64,000 bases of DNA. It comes from Naganishia liquefaciens. Taxonomy: Eukaryota > Basidiomycota > Tremellomycetes > Filobasidiales > Filobasidiaceae. Positions 10,309-23,796 of the stretch are shown one piece after another. The translations under genes were made by a program, and so were the position numbers. The stretch spans positions 62,001-126,000 of the forward strand of contig BLZA01000040.1 in the NCBI GenBank assembly GCA_013423385.1, written 5' to 3'. Under the pieces are notes generated by a model. The model had not been told where the DNA came from. It saw nothing but the letters and a program-made list of their open reading frames with translations, and did no database searches. Positions within the stretch are counted from its first letter, which is position 1, and the number at the start of each line of letters is the position of its first letter.

Positions 10309-12415
10309 CTATGCGGTTGCTTCGCTGGTGCCGTTGATGGCGGCCAAATCCTTTTGGACTTGAGTGACGTGGCCCCTCCATTTTCTGAGGCTGACGCGCT
10401 CAACGAACCTGTCCGAGCAATAATGTTAGCGATCCCGGGCGTAATGTAGCGGAATGTCAGTCACGACCGACATTTCTTGAATCTCGGCAGCACTTCGCTG
10501 GGCCGTCTCAGGCATGATGAAATATGCCAAAACGGTTCCTCTGGAGATCATGATGTTTGAATGAGCGCGAGCCCAGATTTCTGAAGACACCCACTCACGG
10601 AACACCGAGGCATACGAATAGCCACACAGCATTGACAGCCCACTTGGCGATCATGATGGGGACAACAAAGTTGAAGCAGATGGCGAAAAGGTTGCAGAAA
10701 GCCAAGCCCCAGCCACTGACACGGCGCCCTTGTATTAGCAATCGCCCTTGCGCAAGGGACGCATACACTCACGTTGCTCTGGCTTTGAACCGCTGCTCCG
10801 GGCACTCGGTCAAGTATGCATAAGAAGTACTGCTCTTTAATCAAGAACGCTGGGAAATGAGTTTCCGAAGTTAGGGACACTCCAAGCAGAGCCTCTCACC
10901 TGGAAAGTATTACAGAAGTTCGCAATGACTCCCGAGACTACCAGTACTGCTCCGAGCCGAGCGTTCTTGTAGTCTTGGGTTCCGATGATACCCATTAACA
11001 GAATACCGAAGCAGGCTCCGGTGAAGCCAAAGAGAGTCATTCGACGACGACCGATCTTTTCCACGAGAAGTGCATCACAGATGACAGCAAGCAAAGAGCA
11101 ACAACTCAGAATGACGGTGACTGCGTACAATCGATAAATTGAGGGGCTCCAAAAGTCAACGAATGGACTTACCCAAGAACGGGTCCTTGTTGCCTGCAAG
11201 TTGGAAGAAATAACTCGAATAACTTGAGAAGATGGACAACCCGACGAATTGCTGGAGAACCTTCGGGAAAGACCCAATTAAGAATCGCTTGAGGTTTAGA
11301 CCTTTGAGCATGGCAAAAGAACCTTCAGATTTGGAAAGCTTGTCAAACGCCCGCTGATCTTCGATCGTGGCTTCGATGATGGACAATTCTGTATCCACAT
11401 TGTATTGAGGAACGTTCGAAAACTTCATGGTCAGGATCTTCTTGGCTTGAACGTTCCTGCCCTTGCTGACTAGCCACCAAGGTGATTCTGGCAGGAAAAA
11501 GAAAGCGATGGCGGACAGTCCAATCATGCCAAATTGGGTGCAGATCATGTTCTTATAATCTTCTGGGTGTGTCTTCGCCCGAGCCTTGAGCGCGACTGCA
11601 CCGAACAAACCTCCTGCGGTGAACCACAGACTGTACGCGACGACGAGAAGACCTCGAAGGGTAGTTGGGGCGTGTTCGTTGATGTACTGAAGCGTATACA
11701 TCAATGCTTCAGTTGGCGATAGAGGCCGAGTTGTCAAGACTCACGACTGGAAGAGTGGCTTGAACAGCTCCGATTCCGACGCCAGCAATGAACTTGGCAA
11801 TCGTCCAGTGCCACCAGATACTTGACACAGATTCGACAATGACAGACTGTCCCAGGGAGATAGGGTTAGGGTCCAGCTTGGTAAGGAGTTAAAGCGACTT
11901 ACGAGCAACAACAGAAGCAGGAAGCCATACATGGCCATCTTGCGACCGAACCAATCCGCAATCCACTGAATGCTGAATTGTCCGACGACTTGTCCTGCAC
12001 TGCAGATGGTTGCGTGAAGTGAGAAATCTGATAAGGTACGCCAGAGACCCACCGATACCACTCACCTGAAGAGGCCCCCCCACGTAGAGACATGAGGCGC
12101 AGGAATCACGTACTTGCCTTTGACGAGGTCCCCGAACTGCTTCTTGAAGCCTGCATTGGCAACGATACTAGCAGAGAGGGTGTTTTGATATCCATCCGTA
12201 GCGGCACAGAAACCAGCAATTGCGCAGATGAGGACCGTCTTTCGGAAGATCCAGGCGGACTTGGCAATGGGCAGAGCGTCGAGGTCAGATTTGAGCTGTA
12301 GATGGCTGTTCTCTTGTCCAATGTCCTCGATACCAAAGTCTTCAACTTTCTTCTCGTCCAGGTCATCCGTCGGGTCACAAGCCATTGTAATTTGGTCGTG
12401 GCGATGCTGAGACAT
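10309..12415 (-). CDS. Maltose-permease-like major-facilitator transporter
   Basis: Sugar:proton symporter of the plasma membrane, resembling fungal alpha-glucoside (maltose) permeases. Marks in order: FCAATDGYQNTLSASIVA near helix 1, WFGRKMA after helix 2, the intracellular PESPWWLVSKGRNVQAKKIL, KVLQQFVGLSIFSSYSSYFF, EKIGRRRMTLFG and a C-terminal MPETAQRSAAEIQEM. The last intron is placed between EIQE and MFVERVSLRKWRGHV. This gives the usual sugar-porter ending, stops at 10309, uses a GTCGGT donor and has a clear CGCTAAC branch site. The start is chosen at MSQHRHDQITMACDP; in-frame ATGs at 12457 and 12385 are alternatives. A TATA box lies about 75 bases upstream. The gene is tandem with the small protein gene and divergent from the GH38 gene. 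Substrate specificity is inferred from family resemblance only. Confidence 0.86.
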
Positions 12416-12486
12416 AATGAAGCACTGTAGATCTCGGCGATGATCTGAAGTAGGCAAGATTCAACGCTCGCTCAACCAGAGCATGG

Positions 12487-12492
12487 TATATA
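12487..12492 (-). promoter_or_regulatory. TATA box of the maltose-permease-like gene
   Basis: TATATA about 72-77 bases upstream of the chosen start codon on the minus strand. Confidence 0.5.
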
Positions 12493-14425
12493 TCCTTCTT
12501 GAATCGTGGACCCCTCGGGTCCCCGCGATTTATCTGCCCCGCATTACCATTTACTACAAAGTATATCCTACCGGTCCATCATACCGAAATCTTCCATGCA
12601 AACACGTTGAAGATGGCTTTCCTGCGCAGCAGTACCCCAATCGATATCCCTGTGTCTGACCAGGACCGCGAAAGGTTTCGGACCGGATCCTTAATCCCAA
12701 GAGGCATCTGGCCTTGAAGCTCGGACTGTGTGTGCAGCAGTAGCCTGAAAACACCCTGGAAGACTCCAGACGATGAGCGGGGCTGGCGATCAGATCAAGG
12801 AGGCAATCTTGGACCTTCTACTCGCAGTGCAGATGACTGAAGGGCAGAGAAAGCGGAGACACCCTTCTGAGATACCCCTGTACGTCCTCCCTCTTCGGCC
12901 ACGACTTAGTGTCTCTCGATGCCGTAGCATCTAGTACCCTTCGAGCGGGATTTCCGCTCTTCAGACGGGACTGGATAGTGGCTGAGAAATGTCATCGTGC
13001 CGTTCGAGGCGACTGGTGCACTTTGCAGTAGTGTCCACAAGATGCCTGGCACGCAGCTGCCACCGAGAATGCTCCTTCGAGCAGAAGCTAGTGCAGGATT
13101 TCCGCACATCATCCGTCACAAACCTCTCCACTACAGCCGGAAGGAAGTTGCTCAAGCTGTTTCTTTGAAGAACTCTCCTCAAGCTACCTCTTGCAAAGAG
13201 CTGTCCACATCAGCCGGGATCTTTTGGGACTAGTTCCCGGACCGGTGATGGCTTTTACGATAGCATGATGGATCGAGATTCTGTAATCGGTCAATTCACG
13301 AACCCCTACATACTTGATTCAGCTCGCTTCCGGTTGGGCCCACGGGCCGGCAGAGATGTTCTATGCAGCCTGTACTGAGATTGCCTTCTGAGACGCCTGT
13401 TTGACGGAAAGTTTACGATCTTCGCGATGGGGTGCATCTGTGAAGAAAGACTGAGAGACGAATCACTCTTGATTATCCTCATATCGCGCAGCAGTCACTG
13501 TAGATTGCAATCGCAAACCCTCATTTACGCGGGGAGACACACCCCCTCGAGAGAGTCACCTTTGCGTAGAGATCTAAAAGTACAGCGGATCCGAAGGCGT
13601 CGTTGTGGAACGGGGAATCAGGAGCTGAAACGCATAAACGCCTGATGGTATACTGCTCGATTTTGCTTCCGCTGGCGGAGTTGGATTATCAGCTAGTTCA
13701 TCTTGCGACGTGATCTTGCTCTGAAGCAGCTTCTGAAGCTCGTTGGCTTTGTCACCATGCAAGTGCACCGTCAATCTGACTCCATCATCTGTCAAGATTG
13801 GACCACCTCTGACATGATTTGGAAATCTGTACAGTGACCCTTGATCCCTCTCTTGAACTCTTGACGATGGCTTCGTCAATAGCTGCTCTGCCCGAGTGTT
13901 GCATATCCCCTTATCGCTGGAAAATCATCGGCAAAACCCAAGGCACGAGCTAGAATGAACGGAGGCAGATTCCTTTTTAGGCTATAGTAGCTGCCAGAGT
14001 TCTGTGAAACATCATTTCAGCAAATTCAGCAATGACCCGGGATTCCCTGGAAACTTCTGCAAACTAGGAGTATGTGGACACCTTTGGTCTCTGTTCGAGG
14101 GAGATACCCGGAAACACACTCCGATACTCTTTAGCTTCCACGGCAAGCATGGATAATTTGCTCATGGGCAATTATATGGCTAGCGGTACATCCGGATGTC
14201 AGGACCGGTAAATTCCCTGTACGTTCGCAGCAACTGTGAAGGAATTGAACAGGGGGCGAATGACCGTGATTCAAGTGACCGAACAGCGAGAGAGATTCAA
14301 AATGCGAAAGCCATCTGTCCTCTGCGCCGCAGGCCCTCATCGCCTTTCCCGTCTCATCCATCAGCGTCGAGGAGCTCATTCCAGAAATCGAGTCAACCTT
14401 TCCCTCGCTTCCAGAGCCGATCAAC
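12493..14425. other. Long intergenic region between transporter and mannosidase
   Basis: Nearly 2 kb with no secure gene. One minus-strand open frame (13574-13879, 101 codons, starting MTKPSSRVQERDQGSLYRFP and including GVRLTVHLHGDKANELQKLL) has protein-like composition and could be an exon of an unknown gene. No splice partners or homology support it. The rest is the shared regulatory region of two divergent genes, with no recognised repeats. Confidence 0.4.
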
Positions 14426-17400
14426 ATGGCAAAGCACAACACAGCGACGACATACAGGAGGGTTACAGAATCGGTGAACCATCCCTTGCTCAAAGGCATC
14501 GCCGACAAACGGCTTCACCTATTTACCGGTGGTCATTTCGCAAGTCAGAACTTGTCTTCCATCTTGGAGCGGGCGAGAATCGATGATGGCGAACATGTCA
14601 AGATGCGCGTCTGGTCCGCTCCAGGCGAGAGCAAACCCGGCTTTCAAGAAGCAACACAAGCTTTCGAATCCGATCAGACGGGAACAGAAGGCGCTAAAGA
14701 ATACAAGAAGGGCGATCGCCTTGGTCCAAGTTGGACGAATCACTGGGTACACGTCGAATTGAAGATCCCAGAATCGTTTCAAACCGCCAAGGAACCCGTC
14801 ATCTGTGAGTCTATCTCTATTCAAGAAATTGATTAGCTGGCCTGAGTGCCAATCCCCGCAGTCGAATTCGACCCTGAATGTGAAGCTTTGATATTCACCC
14901 CTGAGGGGAAAGCGCTACATGGTGAGTCAGATTCCTGAACGGTGACTTCCGACATAGTGCTGACGTCGCTCTGAAGCCATCACGGGTGGACCGAATTCCG
15001 ACAAGGATGGTGTACCAGGTAATCAAGAAGACCGACGTGTGCAGCACGTCATTCCACAATCGGCTGTCGATGCGGGCAATTATGAAGTCGTGATCGAGGT
15101 CTCGTGCAATGGAATGTTTGGACTCGGCATGAACGGTTACCGACATCAGCGTCCTGACGTAAGTCATCCGTGCACCTACTTTAGGACAACCCTGATTATG
15201 TTTTTCTAGCCAAACAGATACTTCAGCCTCGCATCTGCTGATCTTGTTCTTGTCAATTCCGAAGCCGTCGAGCTCGAACTAGACTTCGAAATGGTCCGAC
15301 AAGTCGCTCAGTCGGCTGACAGAGAACACTCGAGCTTGTCTCACCGGGCTCTGAGAGCTGCCAATGACATGATGAACGCCTTCAGAGCCAGCAACCACTA
15401 CAAGACCGAAGAGCAGCTCAGCGCTGCTATCGATAAGTGCAGAAAGATTGCTGCGACTGTTTTGGGAGACATGTCGGAAGAGAGAAGAAGGACTCTGTGC
15501 ACGGCCAGCAGAGCAAGCGGAGAAGACGCAAAGATGTGGGCGATTGGACATTGGTATGCCCGGAAACGGTTAGAATTCTGGCTGCGTAACGGCTAATTTT
15601 TCGTAATGGCTTTTGTTAGTCATATCGACACCGCCTGGCTATGGACGTATTCGATAAGCATGCAAAAGGTGGCCAGGTCCTGGTCTACACAGTTGGACCT
15701 GATGCGTCGCTTTCCTAATCACCAATTCGCCGCCTCATCTGCTCAACAGTACGCCTGGCTGGAAGAACTTTACCCGGACGTCTTTGAGGCCGTTCACGAG
15801 ATGGTCAAGGCGGACAGATTCATCCCTGTCGGTGGAGCCTGGATCGAACATGACTGTATCTTGCCCAGCGGCGAGTCGCTTTGCAGACAGTATCTTTATG
15901 GACAGCGGTATTTCGAGGAGAAGTTCGGTGTTCGCAGCAAGGAGGCTTGGCTGCCGGATACATTTGGATACGCATCACAATTGCCACAGATTCTGCGCTT
16001 GGCCGGCATGGAATATTTCTTCACCCAAAAGGCAAGTCTACGAGGCAGGTAGAGAAGATTCAAGTTGACGAAGACTTGAATGTACAGTTGTCATGGAATA
16101 ACATCAACTCTTTCCCGCATTCGACTTTCAATTGGGTTGCACTGGACGGCACACAAGTGCTAGCTCACATGACTCCTGTCAACTCTTACAACTCGCAATG
16201 TAATTAGTATGTCTCTGCCAGCTGCGCATCGATTTGTGCAACCGTAACTGACTGTCCACGACAACGAACAACCAGCGAGGAACTCGTTAACGGAGTGGGC
16301 AATAACAAGAATCTTGGAGTGACCGACGAGTGCCTTCTGCTTTTCGGTAACGGCGACGGCGGCGGCGGACCCACCCCTCGAATGCTGTCAAAGGTGAGTC
16401 TCAGATGTCCTAGATGCGTCGATACCAGCGATTGATTAGTCGTCTGTTACAGCTCGAGCGTCTCTCAGCACTTGCCACTGCAAACCCTCAAGTCCCGAAC
16501 GTGAAAATCGCCAAACCTAGCGAGTTCTTCGATTCCATCGCTGCTAAGACACGACACGGTCAAGATCTGGCAACATGGCGTGGTGAATTATACTTTGAGT
16601 TGCATCGAGGGGTAGGTAGGCCGCTGAAAACCGTCTTACCGCGCTGGCTAAGCTTCCTTGCTTTGTGCTAAGACCTACACTAGTCAAGCTAATATCAAAA
16701 GGGGTAACCGATTTCTGGAAAAGGCTTTGCGCGATCTGGAGTACTATGGCACTCTTGCCTCGCTACATGATAGTAGCTACACATACCCCAAGTAAGTGAA
16801 CAGCCGTCCGTGGAGCTTCGTTCGCGCTTGACCTTTCGGATTATATAAGGTCCGAGCTCGACGCAGCGTGGAAGGACACGATGTTGGGTCAATTTCATGA
16901 CGTCTTGCCTGGTACCAGTATTCGTGAGTGGCAATTTCGTCATGTCACGGTATCTGGAAGCTCAGCAGCATGAATTCTTCCTTCTGCCCCCAACAGGCAA
17001 GGCGATCGACGACACTTTGGAAATGTACGAAAAGCAGCTCGCCATATTAGCTGTGCTCGTTCAACATGCGCTCGACGTCATTCTGCCTCCGGCTGTCACC
17101 ACAAATGGACATGCAGACTCCGCCAAGCGCAGCCCATATATCGCCGCAATCGATCCCGTGCGCCTCCGCCGTTGCGAAGTCATCAGTATGGATCAGTCGC
17201 TGGCCAATGTAGCCCATCTGACTCACGTCCAAAGCCATGGGTCTGGCGCATTTGCTCTGCTTTGTTCAGATGCGAGCGGTATCGTTCACGTCGCCGATAG
17301 ACCCACGGGTTCGCGCGCGCCCAAGGCTTTTCAACAAGGGAAAGACTATATTGTCGAGAACGCTCACTTCCGACTGACGATCTCGGGAGGACGCATCACG

Positions 17401-18805
17401 AGCCTGATTGATTTGGTCGACAGCCGAGAGCTGATCCTCGCCGGTAGCAGCGCTGAGACCGGTGGTCTCGTGATGTACGATGACTTTCCGTTGGCGTATG
17501 ACGCATGGGACGCGGAGATCTACCATCTGAATTGCAACCATGTGATCACCTTTGATGAAGTCAAAGTCAAGGACAATGGGCCACTGAGAGCGAGCCTAAT
17601 AGCGACTGCGAAGTTTGGCGACAGCACCGCAGCCATGACTGTGAGTTTTTCGTCTCAAAGAGTTCTCGATCGATAACGCTCAAGCTCTTCATATTAGTTC
17701 TCCTTAGATGCCGTTATGCCCGATGTCGAACCTTCTGCTAGATCATGGATCCGGGTGGAAACTTCAATCGATTGGCACGAGACCCACTCCTTCCTGAAAT
17801 GTAAGGTCACCCCTGACTCAGAAGCTCTGTTCCAGACTTACCCATTTCATTCCAGTTGTACTTCCTGTCGACATCCATAGCAATGCCGCTACATACGATA
17901 CTCAGTACGGTCTGATCGACAGACCGACTCACAGAAACACAACGGTTGACCAGGCCAAATTTGAGGTTGTCGCTCATCGGTTTGCCGATCTGAGTGAAGC
18001 TGGTTACGGAGTACGTCAATTACTCAAAGGAAATTACTTGCCAGGCTAACGTATCTGTGTCCCAGATTGCATTGGTGGCGGACCATAAGTATGGTTACGC
18101 TGTCGAGGGCAACGTCATGAGGTAAGGACGTTTTTATTCGTACGAGTCTCGAAGCTCAGGCGGTCAGTTGCGAATAGACTGTCCCTTCTGCGATCCGCCA
18201 CTGCTCCAGATCCCATGCAAGACATAGGGCACCACGACTTCTCATTCGCCATCATGCCGCACACCGGTCGTCTCATCGAGAGCACAATTCCTCAAGATGC
18301 CTTGAGATTTACCAACCCGCCCATTCGTGAGTAGTGTATCTGGTCTCGGGGAATCGCGCCTAACATACTGCCTTCATAGTCCGAGCTGTTGAGACTCCCG
18401 ACTCCAGCTTGTTGGCCAAGTCCAGGATCACCATAACCGGTCCACGCAGCCAAGGTATTGTTCTTGATGCGATTAAACGTGGCGAAGACGACTTCTTCGA
18501 GGGCGACGCAACACACAGGACGGTCATCATGCGTCTTTTCGAAGGTCTGGGAGGTCGCGCTCGCGGCCAGCTGACTTTGTGAGTGGTCATTTACCTCTTG
18601 ACCGCGAGTGGCCACGTTGATCATGGGTTGTTCACATCGCAGCGCCGGTATTCAGGCCAAGGAGGTCTCGTTCGTCAACATTTTGGAGGAAGACATGCCT
18701 GGATCTGAACGGGATGTGCAGTGGGGTACTGAGAACGGAGCTCTCGTCGTTGACCTGGACATGCGAGGATTCGAGATCAAGACATTGAAAGTGGTTGTGT
18801 CGTAG
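14426..18805 (+). CDS. AMS1: Vacuolar alpha-mannosidase, glycoside hydrolase family 38
   Basis: Cleaves terminal alpha-mannose from free oligosaccharides and glycoproteins in the vacuole. Seventeen exons fit without frame conflict. The protein begins [20 protein letters not shown] with no signal peptide, as in Ams1, which reaches the vacuole by selective autophagy rather than secretion. GH38 landmarks: [11 protein letters not shown] (zinc ligands, formed across an intron), [15 protein letters not shown] (nucleophile aspartate), [91 protein letters not shown], and the C-terminal beta domains ending in [15 protein letters not shown]. The fifth intron has a GC-AG border. About 1,080 residues, the usual family length. 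An upstream ATG at 14236 is out of keeping with the family. Likely partner: the Nbr1-like receptor at 60207-63582. Confidence 0.93.
16032..16087 (+). other. GC-AG intron in the mannosidase gene
   Basis: Exon sequence ends CAAAAG; the intron starts GCAAGT, runs 56 bases and ends ACAG. Joining the exons gives FFTQKLSWNNIN, the exact family consensus. Every GT donor nearby would add or shift residues in this conserved core, so a GC donor is the best reading. Confidence 0.75.
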
Positions 18806-20122
18806 CTAGATCAGTCAAAAATCGCCTTTCCCGACGATATTGTCATGTACAGAATAGATGGTAGATAGTCATAAAAGTCTGAAGTCCAAGCCCTCTTTTC
18901 GTAAAATATCGGTGAGGTCCTGCAGGAGGGGGCTCCAGACTGTCAGGGCTGCCGACAGCATCATTACACCATCAAACGAGCGACCAGTCTCCACTCTATC
19001 AGCATCCTGACACGTGTCCTATTCATCCATCGCAGGACAGAGACTCTTGCACCATACCGCTCTCTCAATGTTCCATCATGCTCTCGCCTTTCCAGTCCTA
19101 TTTCCGAAGCTATGTTCAGCTCTACGTTCCATACGCTATACAAGCCATGTACAAATTGAATACCAGGAACCAAGTCCGAGACCAGGCACCTCCGACGCAT
19201 TCTCCGACCCAAGGGCGTCCGCCGAGTCGCCTCCACCTGGACAGCTCCTTGAGCGATGCCACTCAACGCCGTCGTCCCGCGTAGCCTCTCCTCATAGCCA
19301 GCTGATCGGCCCCAGTACTGTCCCTCCGCATCGAGGTTCGCAAGTACTTCGCATCGCCTTATGCGGGCGCTACGGATTTCATGTACAGATAGAGCTCCAG
19401 ATTCCCCCGCGCGCTCGTTTGTCAGCGATCGGGGCGTGCGGTCAGGGCCTCACGTCTTGTTCTTCTCAGGATTTCACGTTCAGCCACGCCAACTTGAACC
19501 GTATCATCGTGTAGCCACAAAGGTTTCTGTCGTCTTCTCCGGCGATGGCTGGAGTAATGGGCAAGTCCAACGCTACAAAGCTTTGGCATATAGACGCAGT
19601 GTATTGTACATCCGAATCGGAAAAACACCGAAGCTGGGTGGGCGCGCTAGCGACATTAGCTGCTGATTCGTCATCACTGAAGATTCGCCGCGGTGACGCC
19701 GAAGAAGGTCGAGATGGAGGATTCCATCGGCGGATGTCCTTGGTATCCGGACACTCTTTGGACGAGGCTGGGTCGACCGGTTCCTGGCTTCATGCGGACA
19801 TGCTTGGACCTGCAAAGTAGGGCCACATCGTCCTTGGCCAACAAGGGTGAAAGTAGAGCGCTACGTAATTGGGCACCGTCCTATATTATATAACGGTACC
19901 GACGGACCTGCATCTCGACTTGCAGCATTCTTAGCATTCTTACTCACGTCATCCACCGCGAACACTTCATTGTTTCAGTGAGCAGCGCCCCAACAGATTT
20001 CGGCATTATACTTCCCTTATCCTGATCGTGCAGGCCGAGACAATCCTTTCTCGCTGCACATCCCAAAGGACCGACATTTCGATCACGTTTCTACCTTTCG
20101 GAGCGCCATCGCCGTTCGTAAT
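18806..20122. other. Intergenic region with GH3 promoter
   Basis: Open frames on both strands (for example 19014-19514 and 19545-19820 on the plus strand) lack motifs and look like chance. A TATATAA sequence at 19887-19893, about 230 bases before the next start, is the likely core promoter of the beta-glucosidase. Nothing else recognised. Confidence 0.45.
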
Positions 20123-23100
20123 ATGGTCCGCCATTTCGGACAGACGGTGATGTCTCCAGGCATCCTCTTTCTCGTCTGGATCACGCTCTTTGCGCACTCT
20201 GTCTTCCCTCAAGCCCAGCAACCTGATGTCGCTCCATCCAGCGATGCTACTCCATCGGCCACGTCGAGTATGTCCGGAAGCTCGAGCGCTTCTCAAGCGG
20301 CGTCGACTACTTTCGTCTTCGTCTCCGGAACCGAGATTCCCTCTGCAGCAGTGACCTCGTCCTCCGCGGTCGGTAACGCGTCAACCGTTGCTCCCGCCGT
20401 CGCTACCGTCACTCTGGTCGTTAGTAACCATACCAATCCGCTTTACACCTACAATTATACCTCGGGCATTCAGATCAACAACACCTCGCCGGGTGTCAAC
20501 AATTCGTTTTCTCCTCCGTTCTACCCCTCGCCCGAGACACGAGGCAAAGGGAACTGGACGTTTGCGGTCGAGAAGGCGCGAACATTCGTCGCACAACTCA
20601 CGCTCGAAGAGAAAGTCAACCTTACAACCGGAGTCGGATGGCAGGGCGGAAGATGCGTCGGCAACATTCCGCCGATCGAACGAGTCGGTTTCGATGGTCT
20701 GTGTCTCGAGGATGCGCCGCTCGGTGTTCGGTTCGCCGATGGTGTAACTGCTTTCCCTTCCGGCCTCAACGCTGCCGCTACGTTTGATCGACAGTTGATG
20801 TATGAACGAGCTCTGGCCATTGGCGAGGAGTTCCGAGGGAAAGGTGTCAACATCGCTCTGGGACCGGGCATGAACGGAGGAGGTCGCGTCGCCGCTTCGG
20901 GTGAGTTTTCTGTCTGACAATCGACCTTGATGCTGAGTGGCGGCCCAATCAGGCCGACAATGGGAAATGGCAGGCGGAGATCCGTACCTCGCTGGGGAAG
21001 CCGCCTACTACTCTGTCAAGGGCATTCAAGATGCAGGTGTGCAAGCTTGCGCCAAACACTACATCCTCAACGAACAAGAACGAAACAGGACGACGAGCAG
21101 TTCCAACGTCGATGACGCGACAATGCACGAGATCTACTTGCATCCATTCTTGCGATCCGTTCAAGCGGATGTAGCCACCGTGTAAGTCGGCATGAGCCGC
21201 ATGTGTTTCTTCAAACTCATAGTCCGACCTATAGGATGTGTTCTTACAACCTCGTCAACTCTTCCTGGGCTTGCCAGAACTCAAAGGCATTGAACGGCTT
21301 ACTCAAGCACGAGCTCGGTTTCCAAGGTCAGGTCCTTAGGTACGTTGGCAAGAGACGCAAAACGTACAGACCCTCATCGTATCGATGCTTCCAGCGACTG
21401 GCAGGCGCAGCACTCAGGTGTCGGATCAGCTCTTGCGGGTCTAGGTAAGCGATCATCTCCAGCTTGCATTTGTTTGACGCTTATACGACCTCGCAAAAGA
21501 CCAAACTATGCCCGGAGACGTTACCTTCCTCTCTGGTGACTCGTACTTTGGTGCCAACCTCACCATGGCCGTCAACAATGGATCGGTCCCTCTCGCTCGA
21601 GTCGACGACATGGCGGTTCGTGTCATGGCGGGTTTCTTCCTGGTCGGTCAAGACGAAGGCTTCCCCGCTGTCAACTTCGATGCGTTCAATCCGAACGGTC
21701 CCCTGAACGAGCACGTCAATGTTCAGGAAGGGCACGCCGAGATCGTCAGAAAGGTAGGAGCAGCATCCACCATCTTGCTCAAGAACGAGAATGGAACGCT
21801 TCCATTGCGAAAGCCAAAGAGTATTGCATTGATCGGCAGTGACGCCGGACCCCCGATCCGAGGTCCTAACGGATACCCGGACCGTGGAGGCGTCGATGGA
21901 ACGCTCGCTATGGGCTGGGGTAGTGGTAAGCATCGACTCGCAAGCGTGTGTGGATCCTGCTGACATCGAGATCAGGTACTACCGACTTCCCATACCTCAT
22001 CTCTCCCCTCGAGGCCATCCAGCGACGTGCGATTATCGATAAGACTCTTGTTGACTGGTCGCTGAACGACTTTGATCTCGAATTGGCCGCTAGCACCGTA
22101 ACCGGCGTGGAAGTCGCCATGGTGTTCCTCAACAGCGACAGCGGCGAAGAATACATCAATGTTGATGGCAATATCGGAGACAGGAATAACTTGACAGCGT
22201 GGCACGCCGGAGATGATCTCGTGCTTGCTGTTGCGAATGTCTCTTCGAACGTAGTGGTCGTATACCATCAACCCGGTCCGGTCAATATGGAAAGATGGAT
22301 CGAACATCCGAACGTGACGGCGGTATTGCTGGCCGGACTTCCAGGTAAGCAATGCTCGTCTGCGTTTTTCGCATGCTCTTCTGATGTGCCCCAGGTCAAG
22401 AGTCTGGTAACAGTCTCGTCGATATTCTCTACGGCGATTACAATCCCTCTGGACGACTGCCCTTCACGATTGCTCGAAACGACTCAGACTATCCCGCGCA
22501 GCTTGAATACATCAACACCAACCTCGATCCGGAGCCTCAAGTTGACTACAAGGAACGCCTCAACGTCGATTATAGACACTTCCTATCAAGCTCGATTAGT
22601 CCTCGTTACGGTTTCGGCTACGGTCTCAGTTACACATCCTTCAATCTTACCAATGTGCAGTTGCATAGCCTAGACCAGTCAGCTCTACAGGTCCGAGGAA
22701 ACTATTGGCAGGATGAGGCATTCACGGCTGCGAATGCTACGAATGAAGTTGGATCCTCGTTGAGCAAAGCGTGAGTCAGCTTGGTATATCGAAAAGTTGA
22801 GCTCATTTGTGAATGCTTCAACAGCTTGCATACGCCCCGATGGGCCGTCACCGTGGACGTACAGAATGTTGGAGGAGTGTATGGATGCGATGTACCTCAG
22901 CTTTACGTAGCATTCCCTGAAGGATCCGGAGAGCCTGTAAGCCTGCATTGGCGGTGCGTTTGTTCAGCACTAACGGCGACTCGATGACAGCCTCGAGTCC
23001 TTCGTGGCTTCGAACGCATCACACTCGAGCCTTGGCAAGCAGAGCAGGTTCGCTTCCCCTTGTCTCGATACGACTTGGCGATCTGGGATACCGAGCTTCA

Positions 23101-23236
23101 ACGATGGCGGATCCCAGAGGGTGATTTCACGATCTATGTCACTAGCCAGAGCGCCTTCGATGAGAACCCTCTCTCCATCTCGCTACCCTCGGATTGGCTT
23201 CCGAACGGAAAGGGGGATGACATTTACGCATGGTAA
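20123..23236 (+). CDS. Secreted beta-glucosidase, glycoside hydrolase family 3
   Basis: Hydrolyses terminal beta-D-glucosyl residues, for example of cello-oligosaccharides. Nine exons. The start [20 protein letters not shown] gives a hydrophobic signal or anchor segment, probably cut near VFPQA. A Ser/Thr/Ala-rich linker of about 80 residues and several Asn-X-Ser/Thr sites follow, as in a glycosylated secreted protein. The catalytic GH3 domain shows [55 protein letters not shown] and the nucleophile aspartate in [16 protein letters not shown], visible only after removing the intron near 21335-21401. The second GH3 domain carries GSDAG and [14 protein letters not shown], then [12 protein letters not shown] and [13 protein letters not shown] fibronectin-III-like C-terminus ends the protein ([19 protein letters not shown]). 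About 890 residues, typical of the family. Downstream of GH38 in the same direction. Confidence 0.92.
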
Positions 23237-23637
23237 TGGAGTCGCGGAAAAGTCGGAAAAATTAGACGAGCTGCTAAGGCAGGCATGTGAAAAAGGAGAG
23301 TTCATTCAGTAATAGTAACGGATTAACTACAATAAATATCATGAGCCGCTGTTTATCGCAGAATCATGTCAATTGTTGAGAGCGCATTTGCAGCAATTGG
23401 GACATTGAGGAAACTTGTATACCACCCCATGGCTTGATTCCTATTTCCTAAGCATGACCATTTCATCCGGAAGAATCGCGTTGTCAAGAGGGTTGGACTG
23501 CTTCACATACTGGTACCGATGGAACGTGGCTTCCTCCGTACGATCGACTAGAGACCTGTCTCGCCTACCTTTCGGACTGTTTGCTGCATACCGTCGGGAC
23601 TGAAAGGATGTTGAGGGAGCTCCCAAGGCTTCAGGTG

Positions 23638-23644
23638 TATATAA
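23638..23644 (+). promoter_or_regulatory. TATA box of the small membrane-protein gene
   Basis: TATATAA 153 bases before the proposed start at 23797, in a gap of about 560 bases after the GH3 stop. Confidence 0.45.
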
Positions 23645-23796
23645 TGCAGGTGCTCGACCCCTTGAGGCTCGATCGCGCCACATTCATCACGAGTATATCG
23701 ATTTCAGACCCCTCAACTTCCCGGACCCTACCGCTCTCAGCTCAAATTCTACCCTATTCCGTCTCCCTGACCCGCACTGCACATCGCTTCCCTACC

